Shown: piece by piece, positions 48,987-59,749 of the stretch
How positions within the stretch are numbered: the first letter of the stretch is position 1
Layout: each line of letters begins with the position of its first letter
Source of the DNA: Zygnema cylindricum
Lineage: Eukaryota > Streptophyta > Zygnematophyceae > Zygnematales > Zygnemataceae
Direction of reading: 5' to 3'
Length of the DNA: 62,000 nucleotides
NCBI GenBank assembly: GCA_037447655.1
Contig: JBBHKE010002914.1
Location: 1 to 62,000 of the forward strand
Translations under genes and position numbers: made by a program
The notes under the pieces: model-generated
Told to the model about the DNA's origin: nothing
What the model saw: only the letters and a program-made list of their open reading frames with translations
Database searches by the model: none

Positions 48987-49019
48987 TCCCTCCCCCTCTC
49001 CCTCTCCCTCTCCTACTCC
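48939..49019 (+). repeat. (TC)n/(CCCTCT)n microsatellite abutting the GH5 start codon
   Basis: A CT run of about 40 bp followed by CCCTCT units starts one base upstream of the minus-strand ATG. On the sense strand the 5'UTR is therefore a GA repeat, like the GAGA motifs common in plant 5'UTRs. Confidence 0.9.
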
Positions 49020-49721
49020 TCCTTCCCCTCTCTTTCTCTAACTTCCGTCAGTCTTTCTACAAAAGAGAAATTTGGGTACTTTTGAAATCCTATTATCTAT
49101 CTTTGACCCGATTTTCAACAGAAAAGACTCCGTGAGGAGCTGCCACGTGGCAGTTTTCGAAGAAGGTATGGGCGTCTCTCTCCACTATATTTTCAAAATT
49201 TGAAGTACAGGACCAGAAGCGCCTTTTCTATGTCTATGTACCCTACAATTTGAGTGACAAGGTACAAACGACGGACGTACGGACGTACGGACGTACTCAT
49301 AACTGACGCTGCAACAGGTACAAACGTACAAACAGATACGATGGAGAAGTACAAGTGTACAACCGCAGATAAGACGCTACCCTTACAAAGGCGAATAAGT
49401 ACAAACGTTCCTTTAGTGGAAGTTTCCATTCCAAAAATGTAGAATTAAGGACAGATCGACAAGGTTCCAAAAATGTTCGTTGGGATAAATACAAGATTGA
49501 GTTGGGAGGAAATGTACGGCGGAAGCAGCATTTAAAAGGGAGAACCTGACAGCACATGTTAAATGAAGGTGCCGGTTAGCTAGACGACAAGGAAAATTTT
49601 GTACGGATTGGAGTCTCATCTGGGGAACGTTCGCGAGGACGTCCGATTCGGTAAACGTCGCTAAAAGTACTGTACTGTTTTCTGGCGTAACCTGGGAAAA
49701 ACGCGTGTCTTCACTACAGTA
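49020..49721. other. Upstream flank of the GH5 gene
   Basis: Likely promoter. It contains TGCCACGTGGCAG at 49140, a palindromic ACGT (G-box) site, and a short ACGGACGT tandem at about 49270-49297. No gene is recognised. Confidence 0.5.
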
Positions 49722-49938
49722 CACCGTGAATCGCTATTAGCGTCAATGTTTTTTTCGCCACTTAAAACATCTTTCTTCCGTACACACTTGTAGGATTGTG
49801 GATCTGACGGTTGCGATTGAAAGGTATCATTCTCAGCTTCCGATTGGCGGTCTCAAATTGAAAATCCGACAAGTGTGTACGGAGAAAATATATTTTAAGT
49901 GGCGAAACAAACATTGACGCTAATAGCGATTCAAGGTG
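49722..49938 (+). mobile_element. 217-bp TA-target MITE family G, copy G2
   Basis: The ends are CACCGTGAATCGCTATTAGC and GCGATTCAAGGTG, bordered by TA (49720-49721 and 49939-49940). It matches G1 (37055-37271) in reverse orientation with identical length. Confidence 0.88.
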
Positions 49939-50018
49939 TAGTGTATTGTAGCAGTTTAAGACACGTTATGCGGACAAAGGACAGATATGGACAAAATTGA
50001 ATCAAAGCTGTGTCAGAA

Positions 50019-50235
50019 GACCGTGTATTGTTATTAGCGTCAATGACAATATATCGGTGCTCCTATTTTTACTCTTCATCCTAAAATAGGATGGACTTCG
50101 TCAATTTGTTTTTCATGAATATAATTATTTTAACGGTCTTAAATCAGCCACGTCACCTATAACTGAATAAAAATTAGTAGCACTAACATAAACGCCACAG
50201 TAATAATTCCTTGACGCCAATAACGATAAACGGTG
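50019..50235. mobile_element. TA-target MITE with related ends and different interior
   Basis: The ends are ACCGTGTATTGTTATTAGCG and AATAACGATAAACGGTG before TA at 50236. The left TA is lost. The interior is unlike family G although the length is similar. Confidence 0.6.
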
Positions 50236-51277
50236 TACTGTAGTTTTCGAAAGACTTTTACCTTGTCGTTTCTGAGCATTTGGTATTTTGGTTCTGTACT
50301 TCTGTACTTCTACTGTCGCAGATAGTGACGCCAAAGGTCTAGATTGTCGCAAGACAGACCTAAATGAGATTTCTGTACTATCACATTGGGACACGCAAAA
50401 GGACTGTACGAAAATATCTTCCCTACGCGACAAAAACGTGGCGCTAAATTGCATCACACCAGGGCCGGCCCTATTTGCCGCACCGTGTGCGTTTTGAACT
50501 GAAGAGTACAAAGTACAAACGCAAAGTGAGGGCTAAGGGCCGCTCCGGTGTGATCGAGACATTTTTGTCGTGTAGGAAAGATTCTCCGTACAATCGTGGT
50601 GGGTGTCGCAATATGACGACAATATAAAAGTCTCATTTTCATCGATGTCGTGACAGTTGTAGACTTTGGCGTCACTATTTGCGACAGTTCAAAGTTACAG
50701 AACTGGAACAGTCAGAATGTTTACTGCCCGCAAAAATATCACATAGGAACGAATAAAATAAGGGAATTGCTAATCGCAGAGACGATTTTTGTTGCGCGCA
50801 GGTAGTTGTCAGAAATTGTACATTTGAAGTACAATTTCGTACAGGCTACTTACCTTTAATTTCATATCTGACGGTCAATCCGTCCAACAACTTTGACTGG
50901 CGGATTATTGTACCGGCGGTTAAAAAAGTGTTGTGCTTGCAAACGTCGACCGTCATAAAAAAATAAAAAATCACACGGCCGGCGCAGGTTTACTGTAACC
51001 AAACTGCGGCAGCCACATATAAATAAAATGGCTGCGCGCAGGTAGTTTTTCACTTCACGTTAGCCGCAAAAATGAAATCAACTCGTTGTCACGTCCACCG
51101 TGGACGTGACGACGTGTCTTTTTAGTTTAATCGATATTTATACGTGGGTACGCATTTTTATTTTGTACGAAGTTTATTTGGTTTCGTGCGAGGTTACACA
51201 TGTGTACGTCGTCCTTTAATATGTGTCCAAGTTCAATGTAACGGTTCGCGAGTTGATTTCATTTTTGCAGTAAACTA

Positions 51278-51390
51278 CACCGTGAATCGCTATTAGCGTA
51301 ATGAAATAGATAGCGTAATGAAACAATTAGCGTACTTTACGGTAAATTGTGTTTTTTCGGGTACACCATGATACTAATTTATCATGTACT
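51278..51390. mobile_element. Truncated TA-target MITE inside C1
   Basis: CACCGTGAATCGCTATTAGC follows TA at 51276-51277. About 110 bp later the sequence jumps into the C1 arm at GCAAGCACAACAC, so its right end and part of the arm are missing. Confidence 0.6.
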
Positions 51391-51535
51391 CTAATTTGCA
51401 AGCACAACACTTTTTTAACCGCCGTTACAATATTCCGCCAGTCAAAGTTGTTCGACGGATTGACCGTCAGATCTGAAATTAAAGGTACGTAGTCTGTACG
51501 AAATTGTACTTCAAATGTACAATTTCTGACAACTA

Positions 51536-52140
51536 CACCGCGAATCGTAATTAGAGTAATGAAAAAATTAGAGTAAAAAAACAAAAAAAAAACAATTAGA
51601 GTAATGAACTCTAATTTATGTGATAGAACTTTTTCACAGTCGAAGTTTACTCTAATTTATTTAAGTACTCTATATTGGGTTATGTCGGCCATAAATATCC
51701 GCGCTGAAATTATAAACACTAAATTACGTGGCTGTACAAAATCTGTCAGTCCGTATCATTTTGACGTCATTATGACGCTAGTATTATTTGTCGCGCTGAA
51801 TGTCAGTTAATGTTCACACTGACGACGATGCTGTCGACGGACGAGAGTTATGCGAACGGCTTTTTTTCGATGTGATTGATTTTTCGCTTAGTCCGATTTC
51901 ACGTGCGAGCGCGATTGTATTAAATCATTATTTGTACTTTTTTACTTTAAAAAGTACAGTTTTGCACAGTCGAACGTCGTCCGTACTCCACACTATTTAA
52001 ATACAATTATGTTACGCTAATTAAACTTACCTAAATTAGAATAATGAAAAAATTATAATCATTTACTCTATTTGATGTCATAGAGTTGAAATTTCGAGCG
52101 ACCGAATTAGAGTAATTTACTCTAATTACGATTCGCGGTG
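51536..52140. mobile_element. TA-target MITE family F, copy F3, with a provable empty site
   Basis: The ends are CACCGCGAATCGTAATTAGA and its complement. It sits in the right arm of C1 between CTGACAACTA and TACCTGCGCGC. The left arm of C1 (50796-50816, complemented) reads the uninterrupted AACTACCTGCGCGC, so the target was a single TA. Confidence 0.93.
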
Positions 52141-52227
52141 TACCTGCGCGCAGCAAAAATCGTCTCTGCGATTAGCAATTCCCTAAAATAAAAGTGTAAA
52201 AAGCTGCAAGGAAGCTGCGTAATATTC

Positions 52228-52525
52228 GGGAAATGATTCAGCAGCAATGAATATTTTGGTTGCGTGCAGTCACTTACGTCACCTTATCAAAGATTGTACA
52301 TTTTAAGTACACATTAGTACACCTTAAGTACAATACAGTACAGTACTGTACCGTTGAGTCTAGATTTGACGATCAATCCGTTGAACAACTTTGACTTGCG
52401 AAATATTGTATTGCAAACGACGACCCTCATTAAAAAAGCAGCAATTCACGCAGCAAGCGAAAGGTTACGGTAACAAAACTGCGGCAACCACATGACACAT
52501 GTAAACAAAAGTGCTGCGCGCAAAC
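52228..52525. mobile_element. Left part of a further foldback element (C4), interrupted by A5
   Basis: From GGGAAATGATTCAGCAGCAA onward it matches the start of C3 (52895): TTTTGGTTGCG, CAGTCACTTACGTCA, GTTGAACAACTTTGACT. A5 interrupts it at GCGCAAAC. After A5 the sequence CGTGAACTTCACTTTGCG continues what may be the same element; its far end was not found. Confidence 0.55.
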
Positions 52526-53109
52526 CATAGTTCAAAAGTAGGTGAAAGAAGGCCCATACAATATGCCTATTGTACGCAAAACATACAATATGGCCTTAAA
52601 AGCATAGTTGTTCAAATCGCGCGATTTTTTCCTTTTTTCCGGTTAAAACGTATAATTCGTGACTTTTGAATAAATCGGAAAAAAGCGCGATGTACCTTCT
52701 GTCCGGTAAACTGAACAAAGAATCTATGTAAAAGTTACAACGTTTACCGTAAATTGTACGGTTTTTTACGGTAATGTACAGTATTTAACGAAATCACACG
52801 TCGCATTTATTGGTATTTTCTGTCCATTAAACTGCACAGTAAATACACGGAACATGTACGTTACTTTTTTTAAAATTTATGACATTTTCGAGAAGGGATT
52901 TGATAATGACAGTGGTTGTTTTGGTTGCGGACAGTCACTTACGTCATTTTGTAAAAAAACGTACGTTTGAAGTACACACAGGTACAAATAAAGCACCGTT
53001 GAGTACAAATTTGACGGTTAATCAGTTGAACAACTTTGACTTTGAAAATATTTTTCAACCGCTTAAAATTATGCCGCGCTTGCGAACGTCGACTGTCATA
53101 ATAAATTTA

Positions 53110-54071
53110 GGGAATTGCTAATCGTAGGGACGATTTTTGCTGCCCGTAGGTAGTTGTCATAATTTTTACATTTGAAGTACAGTTTCGCACAAGCTAGGTA
53201 CTTTTAAGTTCAGATTTAACGGTCAACCCGTCGAACAAATTTGACTGGCGAAATATTGTAACGGCGGCTAAAAATGTGTCGCGCTTGCGAACGTCGACCG
53301 TCATAAAAAAAAATACAATTCACACGGTCGGCGCAGGTTTACTGTAACAAAACTGCGGCACCCACATATAAATAAAATGGCTGCGCGCAGGTAGTTTCTC
53401 ACTTCACGTGAGCTCCACTATGAGAGCACACACCGACATCTTGACTTAGCCGCAAAAGTGGAATATAATCGCGAACCGTTACATTGATTTTAGACACAAT
53501 TTAAAGGACGACGTAAAGTGTACAACATGAATAAACTCGCACGAAACGAATTAAACTTCGTACAAAATAAAAAATCTTACCCTTAGTTTCATTCATATTT
53601 ATACGCAGGTACGCTTTTCTATTTTGTAAGAAGTTTATTTTGTTTCGTGCAAGTTTATACATGTTGTACGTCGTCCTTCAATTTGTGTCCAAGTTCAGTG
53701 TAACGGTTCGCGATTAGATTCCATTTTTGCGGCTAAGTCAAAATATCGGTGTGTTCTCTCACGGTGGAGCTCACGTGAAGTGAGAAACTACCCGCGCGCA
53801 GCCCTTTTATTTATATGTGGTTGCCGCAGTTTTGTTCCAGTAAACCTGCGCCGGCCGTGTGAATTGTATTTTTTTTATGACGGTCGACGTTCGCAAGCGC
53901 GACACTTTTTTAACCGCCGTTACAATATTTCGCCAGTCAAATTTGTTCCACGGGTTGACCGTCAAATCTGAACTCAAAGGTACGTAGCTTGTACGAAAAT
54001 GTACTTCAAATGTACAATTTATGACAACTACATGCGCGCAGCAAAAATCGTCTATGCGATTAGCAATTCCC
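53110..54071. mobile_element. Long inverted-repeat element C2, inserted in the left arm of C3
   Basis: It starts GGGAATTGCTAATCGTAGGG and ends CGATTAGCAATTCCC, flanked by a perfect duplication TAAATTTA (53102-53109 and 54072-54079). The right arm of C3 near 55670 reads the uninterrupted GAATTGCTAAATTTATTATG, which proves the pre-insertion site. Its arms resemble C1. Confidence 0.95.
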
Positions 54072-54477
54072 TAAATTTAGCAATTCACACGGCCGACGAA
54101 CGTTTACGGTAACAAAACTGCGGCAACCACGTGTAAATAAAAAGTGTTGCAGACAGTCACTTTTTGTCGTTATGTGAGCTCCACGGTGAGAGCACTTAGC
54201 CGCAAAATTGAAATTTAATCGTCTAAGCGTTATATTTAACTTGGACGCAAAGTGAAACAAAACCTCTTGAAATTGAAGTCTCGTATGGAAATATTGTCGG
54301 TTCGACGTACACATAAAATGTTTCCGCGGATGAAAAATTCGCGTCACGCTTCGCGAACCAACATTTATTCGCAATCGACAAGCGTGCGATTCGTACAAAT
54401 GAAAACCGCTCGGCGCTCGCACCAAACCGAACCGACACAAAAGTACACTATCTAATGAAACAACACATAACTGAGGG

Positions 54478-55228
54478 CAAAGGTCGCAAAAGTCAAAAAA
54501 TTTCATACCCTAAACCGACCGTTTATTTTTTTTCAAAATCTGAGTAACCGACGCCCGACCGAGTTTTGTCACGCTCCAAAATTGTAAACCGTTAATCGAC
54601 CATCGTTTACGAAAAAAAAAATAACCGAATCTTGATTTTTGCGACTAACCGTGCCCGCCTGTAACCGAAAAGTACAAAATTTATCAATGTACGACGGAAT
54701 AAGCCAATAACTACGATTTGTCGTGTTCCCTAAGATTTGCGAAATGAATAGTGTTACCACCGTGCCAGATTTGCGACGCTTTGTCGCGTTCCCTAAGATT
54801 TACGAAATGAATAGTGTATTATTGTGTTAGTTTTGCGACGCTTTGTCGCGTTGCCTAAGATTTTCGAAATGAATAGTGTACTACCGTGTCAGATTTGCGA
54901 CGCTTTGTCGCGTTCCCTTTGATTTGCGAAATAAATAGCTTACTACAGTACCGTGTCAGATTTGCGACGCTAATCATGATTCACGTACTTCCACGATGCC
55001 AAAGAGTACAAAGTACAAGAATGTTGGATTATAGGGACAGTACAAAATTTTCATTTTTTTTTGGTTTTTTGGTTGACCGACCGTAACCGACCGTTTTTTT
55101 TTTCCTGGTGAATCAACCGACCGTAACCGCCCGACCCCCAAAATTTGGCAACCGAATCCGTTCCGGATCCGGCGCGGGCGGTCGGTTAACGGTCGGTCAC
55201 GGTTTCGGTTGACCGTTTGCGACCTCTG
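54478..55228. mobile_element. hAT-like element D (CARAGGTCGCAAA ends), inserted in the loop of C3
   Basis: The left end is CAAAGGTCGCAAAAGTCA and the right end, complemented, is CAGAGGTCGCAAACGGTCAA. It has a perfect 8-bp duplication ACTGAGGG (54470-54477 and 55229-55236). It contains a 61-bp tandem repeat and many ACCGACCGTAACC motifs near the right end. It is 751 bp long and non-coding. Confidence 0.92.
54712..54970. repeat. About 61-bp tandem repeat inside element D, four units
   Basis: Each unit has TTTGCGACGCTTTGTCGCGT followed by CCTAAGATTTGCGAAATGAA and a short variable end. A small hairpin, GCGACGCTTTGTCGC, repeats with the unit. Confidence 0.92.
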
Positions 55229-56619
55229 ACTGAGGGTCTGATGCGAACCGAACAAAACATTTGACGGCGCGATTTCGGCCGACGCCGATTCGCCCAATAT
55301 CCTAACATTTCGCTGTCGATGTAAGACTGTTGATTCGTATATAGTGTGGCTCGATTTTGTCGCGCGTGACGACGCGCATTTTTTTCATTTAATTTCAAAT
55401 GATATGGTTCGTTTTATTATAACAGTTTATTTCGTTTCGTGCGTTATAATATTTCTGTACGAAACTTATAGTACTTCAGTTTAAAATTGTTTCGTTTCAC
55501 TATGCGTCTAAGTTCAATGTAACGATTACACGATTAAATTTCAATTTTGCGGCTAAGTTCTCTCACCGTGGAGCTCACATAACGACAAAAATTGACTATC
55601 TGCAACACTTTTTATTTACATGTGGTTGCCGCAGTTTTGTTACCGTAAACGTTCGCCGGCCGTGTGAATTGCTAAATTTATTATGACAGTCGACGTTCGC
55701 AAGCGCGGCATAATTTTAAGCGGTTGAAAAATATTTTCAAAGTCAAAGTTGTTCAACCGATTGACCGTCAATTTTGTACTCAACGGTGCTTTATTTGTAC
55801 CTCGTGTGTACTTCAAACGTACGTTTTTTGACAAAATGACGTGAGTGACTGTCCGCAACCAAAACAGTCACTGTCATTATCAATTCCCTAAATTTATTAG
55901 AGGTCATTTAACGGAAAACTAACAAACTGCGGTATATGTAAAACTCATTCTTTTTTACATGTACGAAATTGTACGGAAAATTCATTAACGAGTTTTACGA
56001 TTTTTCAAAAGATTCAATGCGTTTGTTACGTATATTTCGTCGAGATTAAATCGTTCGCACTAAACGCCGTGAACAACTATGCTTAAAAGATAAAACCTAT
56101 ATTGTATTGGTCGCAAAATGAAAATTAATAGTAGCAGGGTTGAGTTGCACATCGATCTATAGAGAATTAAACGTCATGTCTAAATTTTGAAAAACATTCG
56201 GAATAATTTTTATTTTTCCGTGAGTTTTGAGGTATTTTTTATTTAAACCGTCAGATTCGGACGATCGGACGGTCTCTGATCAAAGTAGCGATCTAAGAAG
56301 ATCACATGAAAAGCCCATAACACAACTTACGATAGGACTTACGTCCGCGTTTTTTTCCCGCGGAATGTCATCCTACGCCGTGTCAGTTCGCTAACTGATT
56401 TCGTACAGCAGCGTGCGCTGTACTATGATGACACGTCATATTCGTACGTTTGTACAAGAGTGTGCACAACGCACACACATACAGCATTCCTACTCTACGC
56501 GAGTTTTGTGCCAAGTTTTGTGCGCCTACCAAAGGCCTACCATAAAAACGCCTACTTTTGAACTATGGCGCAAACCCACTTTCTCCCTTACGTGAACTTC
56601 ACTTTGCGAAAACATGTTA

Positions 56620-56728
56620 CCGATAATTCCGTTATCGATATACTGGACCAATATATTGCTTATCCTTAGGCGAAAGAATGGTACATATCGTATATCGAAA
56701 AGTGAACACCGATACACAACAATGCTAA
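56620..56728. mobile_element. Fragment of a TATCG-rich hAT-like element
   Basis: TTACCGATAATTCCGTTATC through ACCGATACACAACAATG matches interior and right-end sequence of the 2809-3390 family. Much shorter than the others, it is a deleted copy. Confidence 0.6.
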
Positions 56729-57002
56729 ATAGTGTACCCTAAAACTACAATTCTAGTTCATTTGTCATTTGTTTTGTCATTTTTCTAAGGTTTTCGTCGT
56801 CGTCGTCTGTTTGTTGTTTGTTTGTCATTTGTTAAATTCTCGTCATTTTGTCGTATTTGGACACGTTACAGTACAGTACGCACTATATAACGTACGGGAC
56901 AAAAAAGTGATTTGTCCGTACGGACGCCTTTTTGTGTACCTTGGACCCTCTCCCCTGGAAGTCGAACCCTAGAATGCTGCAGGCCAGTTTCTCGCATCCT
57001 GC

Positions 57003-57160
57003 TAACCCTAATTCGTATTAAAAAAACGGCCTAATTCGTATTAAAAAAACGGCCTAATTCGTATTAAAAGAATCGGCCTAATTCGTGTTGAAAAAACGGC
57101 ATAGTTCGTGTTGGAAAAACGGCCTAATTCGTGTTGGAAAAACGGCATAATTCGTATTTA
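57003..57160 (+). repeat. About 24-bp tandem repeat upstream of the plastid-protein gene
   Basis: Seven units of CCTAATTCGTATTAAAAAAA plus CGG or close variants end about 125 bp before the first in-frame ATG of the next gene, so they lie in its presumed promoter or 5'UTR. Confidence 0.93.
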
Positions 57161-57283
57161 AAGAAATAAATAAAACGGCCATGGTGTTGGTGTCCGAAAA
57201 CCGATAGCAGGAAATTACCTTTTTTTATATATGTGTTTTCTGGTACTCTCCGACTGGTATATTGTAAACACAATATAGAATTC

Positions 57284-59712
57284 ATGGATTCTATTTTGCA
57301 GATGACGTCATGTAATAATCTTCATGTTTTGCCAAAATCGGTAGGTTTTTCTGCAAATATTGCTTCCAATTTTCTAAATAATGTTTGCTTTTTCCCTTTA
57401 AAATTCGATCCTAGAGCTAAAACCCCTTTTTTAAACTCCCTTCCTTCTCTTACTACACATCCTCGACTTAAAAAAAGTACAAAAACCCTAATTCCGTACG
57501 CAATATGCCAAAATTCTTCTCACTTTCGCTCCAAAACCTCCACTTTTTCTCCAAAAACTCATCAAAACCCTAAAAATAGGAACCTCCGTGGCTGGTTTCC
57601 CCTCCAAACTGAGAACCAAACTGATTCTCAGTTTCAGTTTTTACATAGAAACAGATTTATAGCTCACCAGGACGAGTTTGACATGGACGATTTTGAGGGT
57701 TTTGAGGGGGAGGAGGATATGGGGGGAGAGATGGAGGACGAGGAACAGGAGGGAGATATGGAGGTAGAGGTAGAGAGTGAATATGATATGCCGGAGGGAA
57801 GCTTTTCGGTAAAAGATAGTGAAATAGGGGGTGGAGGGAAGAGTCATTGGGTGGAGGTAGAGGAGGTGGAGTACAAAATTGAGGAAAAAAAGTTTCATAA
57901 GATAAAGTTGCATGCTTGTGACTTTTTTGTACGGAAGGTGGAGGATGAGGACGACGATGTGTACGATTTTCAAGAGGTACGGAGGGTGGAGAGGGATGGA
58001 GAGGGATGGAGAGGGATGGAGAGGGATGGAAAGGGTTAAAAGTGTAAAAAAGGTTCAGTTTACAAATAAGAATTTAGGGTATAAAAGGGTTTGGGTTGAA
58101 ATAGGGTTTCGGTTTGGATGGTGTAAGATTTTTTTTAAAATTTAAAAAAAAGGGAAAGGCAAAATTGAATCAATAACAAAAAAAAAAGAGAAATTGAATT
58201 AATAAAAAAAGGGAGATTTGAAACAATCAAAATCAGGAATTAAATCAGTTGAAAAAGGAACAGTGAATGAATAAAAAAAGGGAAATCAAAATAATCAAAA
58301 GAGGAAAATTGAATTAATTGAAAGAGCGAAATTGAGTCAATCAACTTTCAACCGAAAAAGTTTTAATTTCAAGGAGGGGAGAAATTTTTGAAGAGCCCAG
58401 TTTTGAAAGTTTAAATTTTGAAGAATTTTAGAGCGAATTTTGGAGGCGTAAGAAGTATTGAATATTTTAGTTTTGGAAAAATATTAATATTTGAAGAGAC
58501 AAAAAAAAGTAAAAAAATCCTCAAGGACTTTTTTGAGGGTTCTAGTCAATTCTCCAGAGGGCAAAGTTTAAGCATTTTTTTTTTTTTTTAAGTTTTTTTT
58601 TATGGTTTTTATTTAGTAAAAAACTTGTGAGTTTGAAACTAATGGGCAACTTCAAGAGGTATTAAAATGCTTAATTATATATTTTTTTTCTTAAAGAATA
58701 TGAAAAATTTAAAGAGGCAAAATGATTTTCAAGAATTCAAATGGTCGAAAAGTTGTGAAGCTAATTTTTACATTAAGAAAAAAGTAAAAAGTAAAAAGTA
58801 CAATTTGTATTTTCTTTTTTCAATTTTGAAGGGGAGGGAGGGGGAGGGAGGGGGAGGGAGGGGAGGGAGAGAGTTATTCTCAGTGAATTCAGAGGGTATA
58901 GGAAATATATATAATCTCACAATATTTTTGCATCTGATAAAATTTACCTTCCCTAAAATAAAAATCTAAGAAAATTTGAAATCCTAAACCCTCCTAAAAT
59001 ACTGGAAACCTTAAAATAATAAAAAACCTTAAAAATTGAAAACCTTAAAATGTTGGAAAAAACCTTAAAAATATCGAAAACCTGAAAATATTAGAACCCT
59101 AAAATTTAAGAAATCCTGGAAACCCTTAAACATTCACTTCCAGGAGAAACCAAGGAAAAAAAAAAAAAAAATTGTTCAGAAATACAGTTAAATAAAATAC
59201 ACTATAATCAAATAGAATAAAGTAACAGAAAGTAAAATAAAGAAAGACGAAGCGAAGTAAATCAGTAATTTCAATACATGGAAATAAAGTAAAATACTTG
59301 TCTTAAACTAAACTACAGACAAAATTGAAAATAAAATATTTAGATTAAAATATATTACGGACGAAAATGAAATAAAATATCCCTTTTGTATTTTAAAATT
59401 TCAGATATATGTTTCGGCTCCGGATACCGATGTTTACGCCATTCCTAAAATTTTTGGTACTATGCCTACAACGGTGAGAATCGCTCTCTCCCCCCCACCC
59501 CCTCCTCTCTCTCGGCCCCTCCCTCTCTCTTTCTCTCTATTCTTTTGCTCTCTCTCTCTCTCTTTATTTTTCTCTCTTTCTTTCTTTCTCCCCCTCGCTC
59601 TATCTCTCTCATTGTCTCTCTCGCCCTCTCTCTCTTTTTCTATTTCTTTAGCTTCCTCCCTCCCTCTTTCTCTCTCCCTCTTTCTCCCTCTTTCTCCCTC
59701 TTTCTCTCTCTC

Positions 59713-59749
<37 letters not shown>

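Larger units (their letters stand above)
50762..52183. mobile_element. Long inverted-repeat (foldback) hAT-like element, copy C1
   Basis: It starts GGGAATTGCTAATCGCAGAG and ends with the complement, flanked by a perfect 8-bp duplication TAAAATAA (50754-50761 and 52184-52191). The arms extend over 200 bp, with shared blocks such as CATTTGAAGTAC and GACGGTCAATCCGTC. MITE F3 and a truncated MITE (from 51278) are inserted in the right half. No transposase is encoded. Confidence 0.92.
52895..55888. mobile_element. Long inverted-repeat element C3, inserted in B
   Basis: It starts GGGATTTGATAATGACAGTG and ends CACTGTCATTATCAATTCCC. The arms are about 400 bp: the left runs 52895-53109, resumes at 54072 after C2 and continues to about 54260, and the right is about 55480-55888. 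Flanking octamers TTCGAGAA and TAAATTTA do not match, so its own duplication is not demonstrated. Confidence 0.8.
52603..56081. mobile_element. hAT-like element B (CATAGTTGTTCA ends), inserted in A5
   Basis: The termini are CATAGTTGTTCA and TGAACAACTATG. The perfect 8-bp duplication CTTAAAAG (52595-52602 and 56082-56089) lies within A5 sequence. Its own unique sequence is only a few hundred bases at each side; the rest is element C3 and its insertions. Confidence 0.88.
52526..56567 (-). mobile_element. hAT-like MITE family A, copy A5, expanded to 4 kb by nested insertions
   Basis: The ends are CATAGTTCAAAAGTAGGTG and GCCTACTTTTGAACTATG. It has a perfect duplication GCGCAAAC (52518-52525 and 56568-56575). 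Without the inserted element B it would be about 555 bp, in line with other A copies. Confidence 0.92.

Noticed and set aside
39180-51810. A conserved 68-residue ORF present at 39180-39386 and 51604-51810
   Set aside because: Both lie inside copies F2 and F3 of the same MITE; the shared peptide simply reflects shared DNA, and copy F1 does not keep it.
52887-55896. Target duplication for element C3
   Set aside because: TTCGAGAA and TAAATTTA do not match, so I do not claim a duplication for this level of the nest.
57233-57283. Extended N-terminus of the plastid-protein gene from 57233
   Set aside because: The codon there is GTG; the first in-frame ATG is at 57284.
58979-59140. Interstitial telomere-like CCCTAAA array
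   Set aside because: Units are AAACCTTAAAATAT-like, irregular and mixed; only isolated CCCTAAA matches occur, within an intron.
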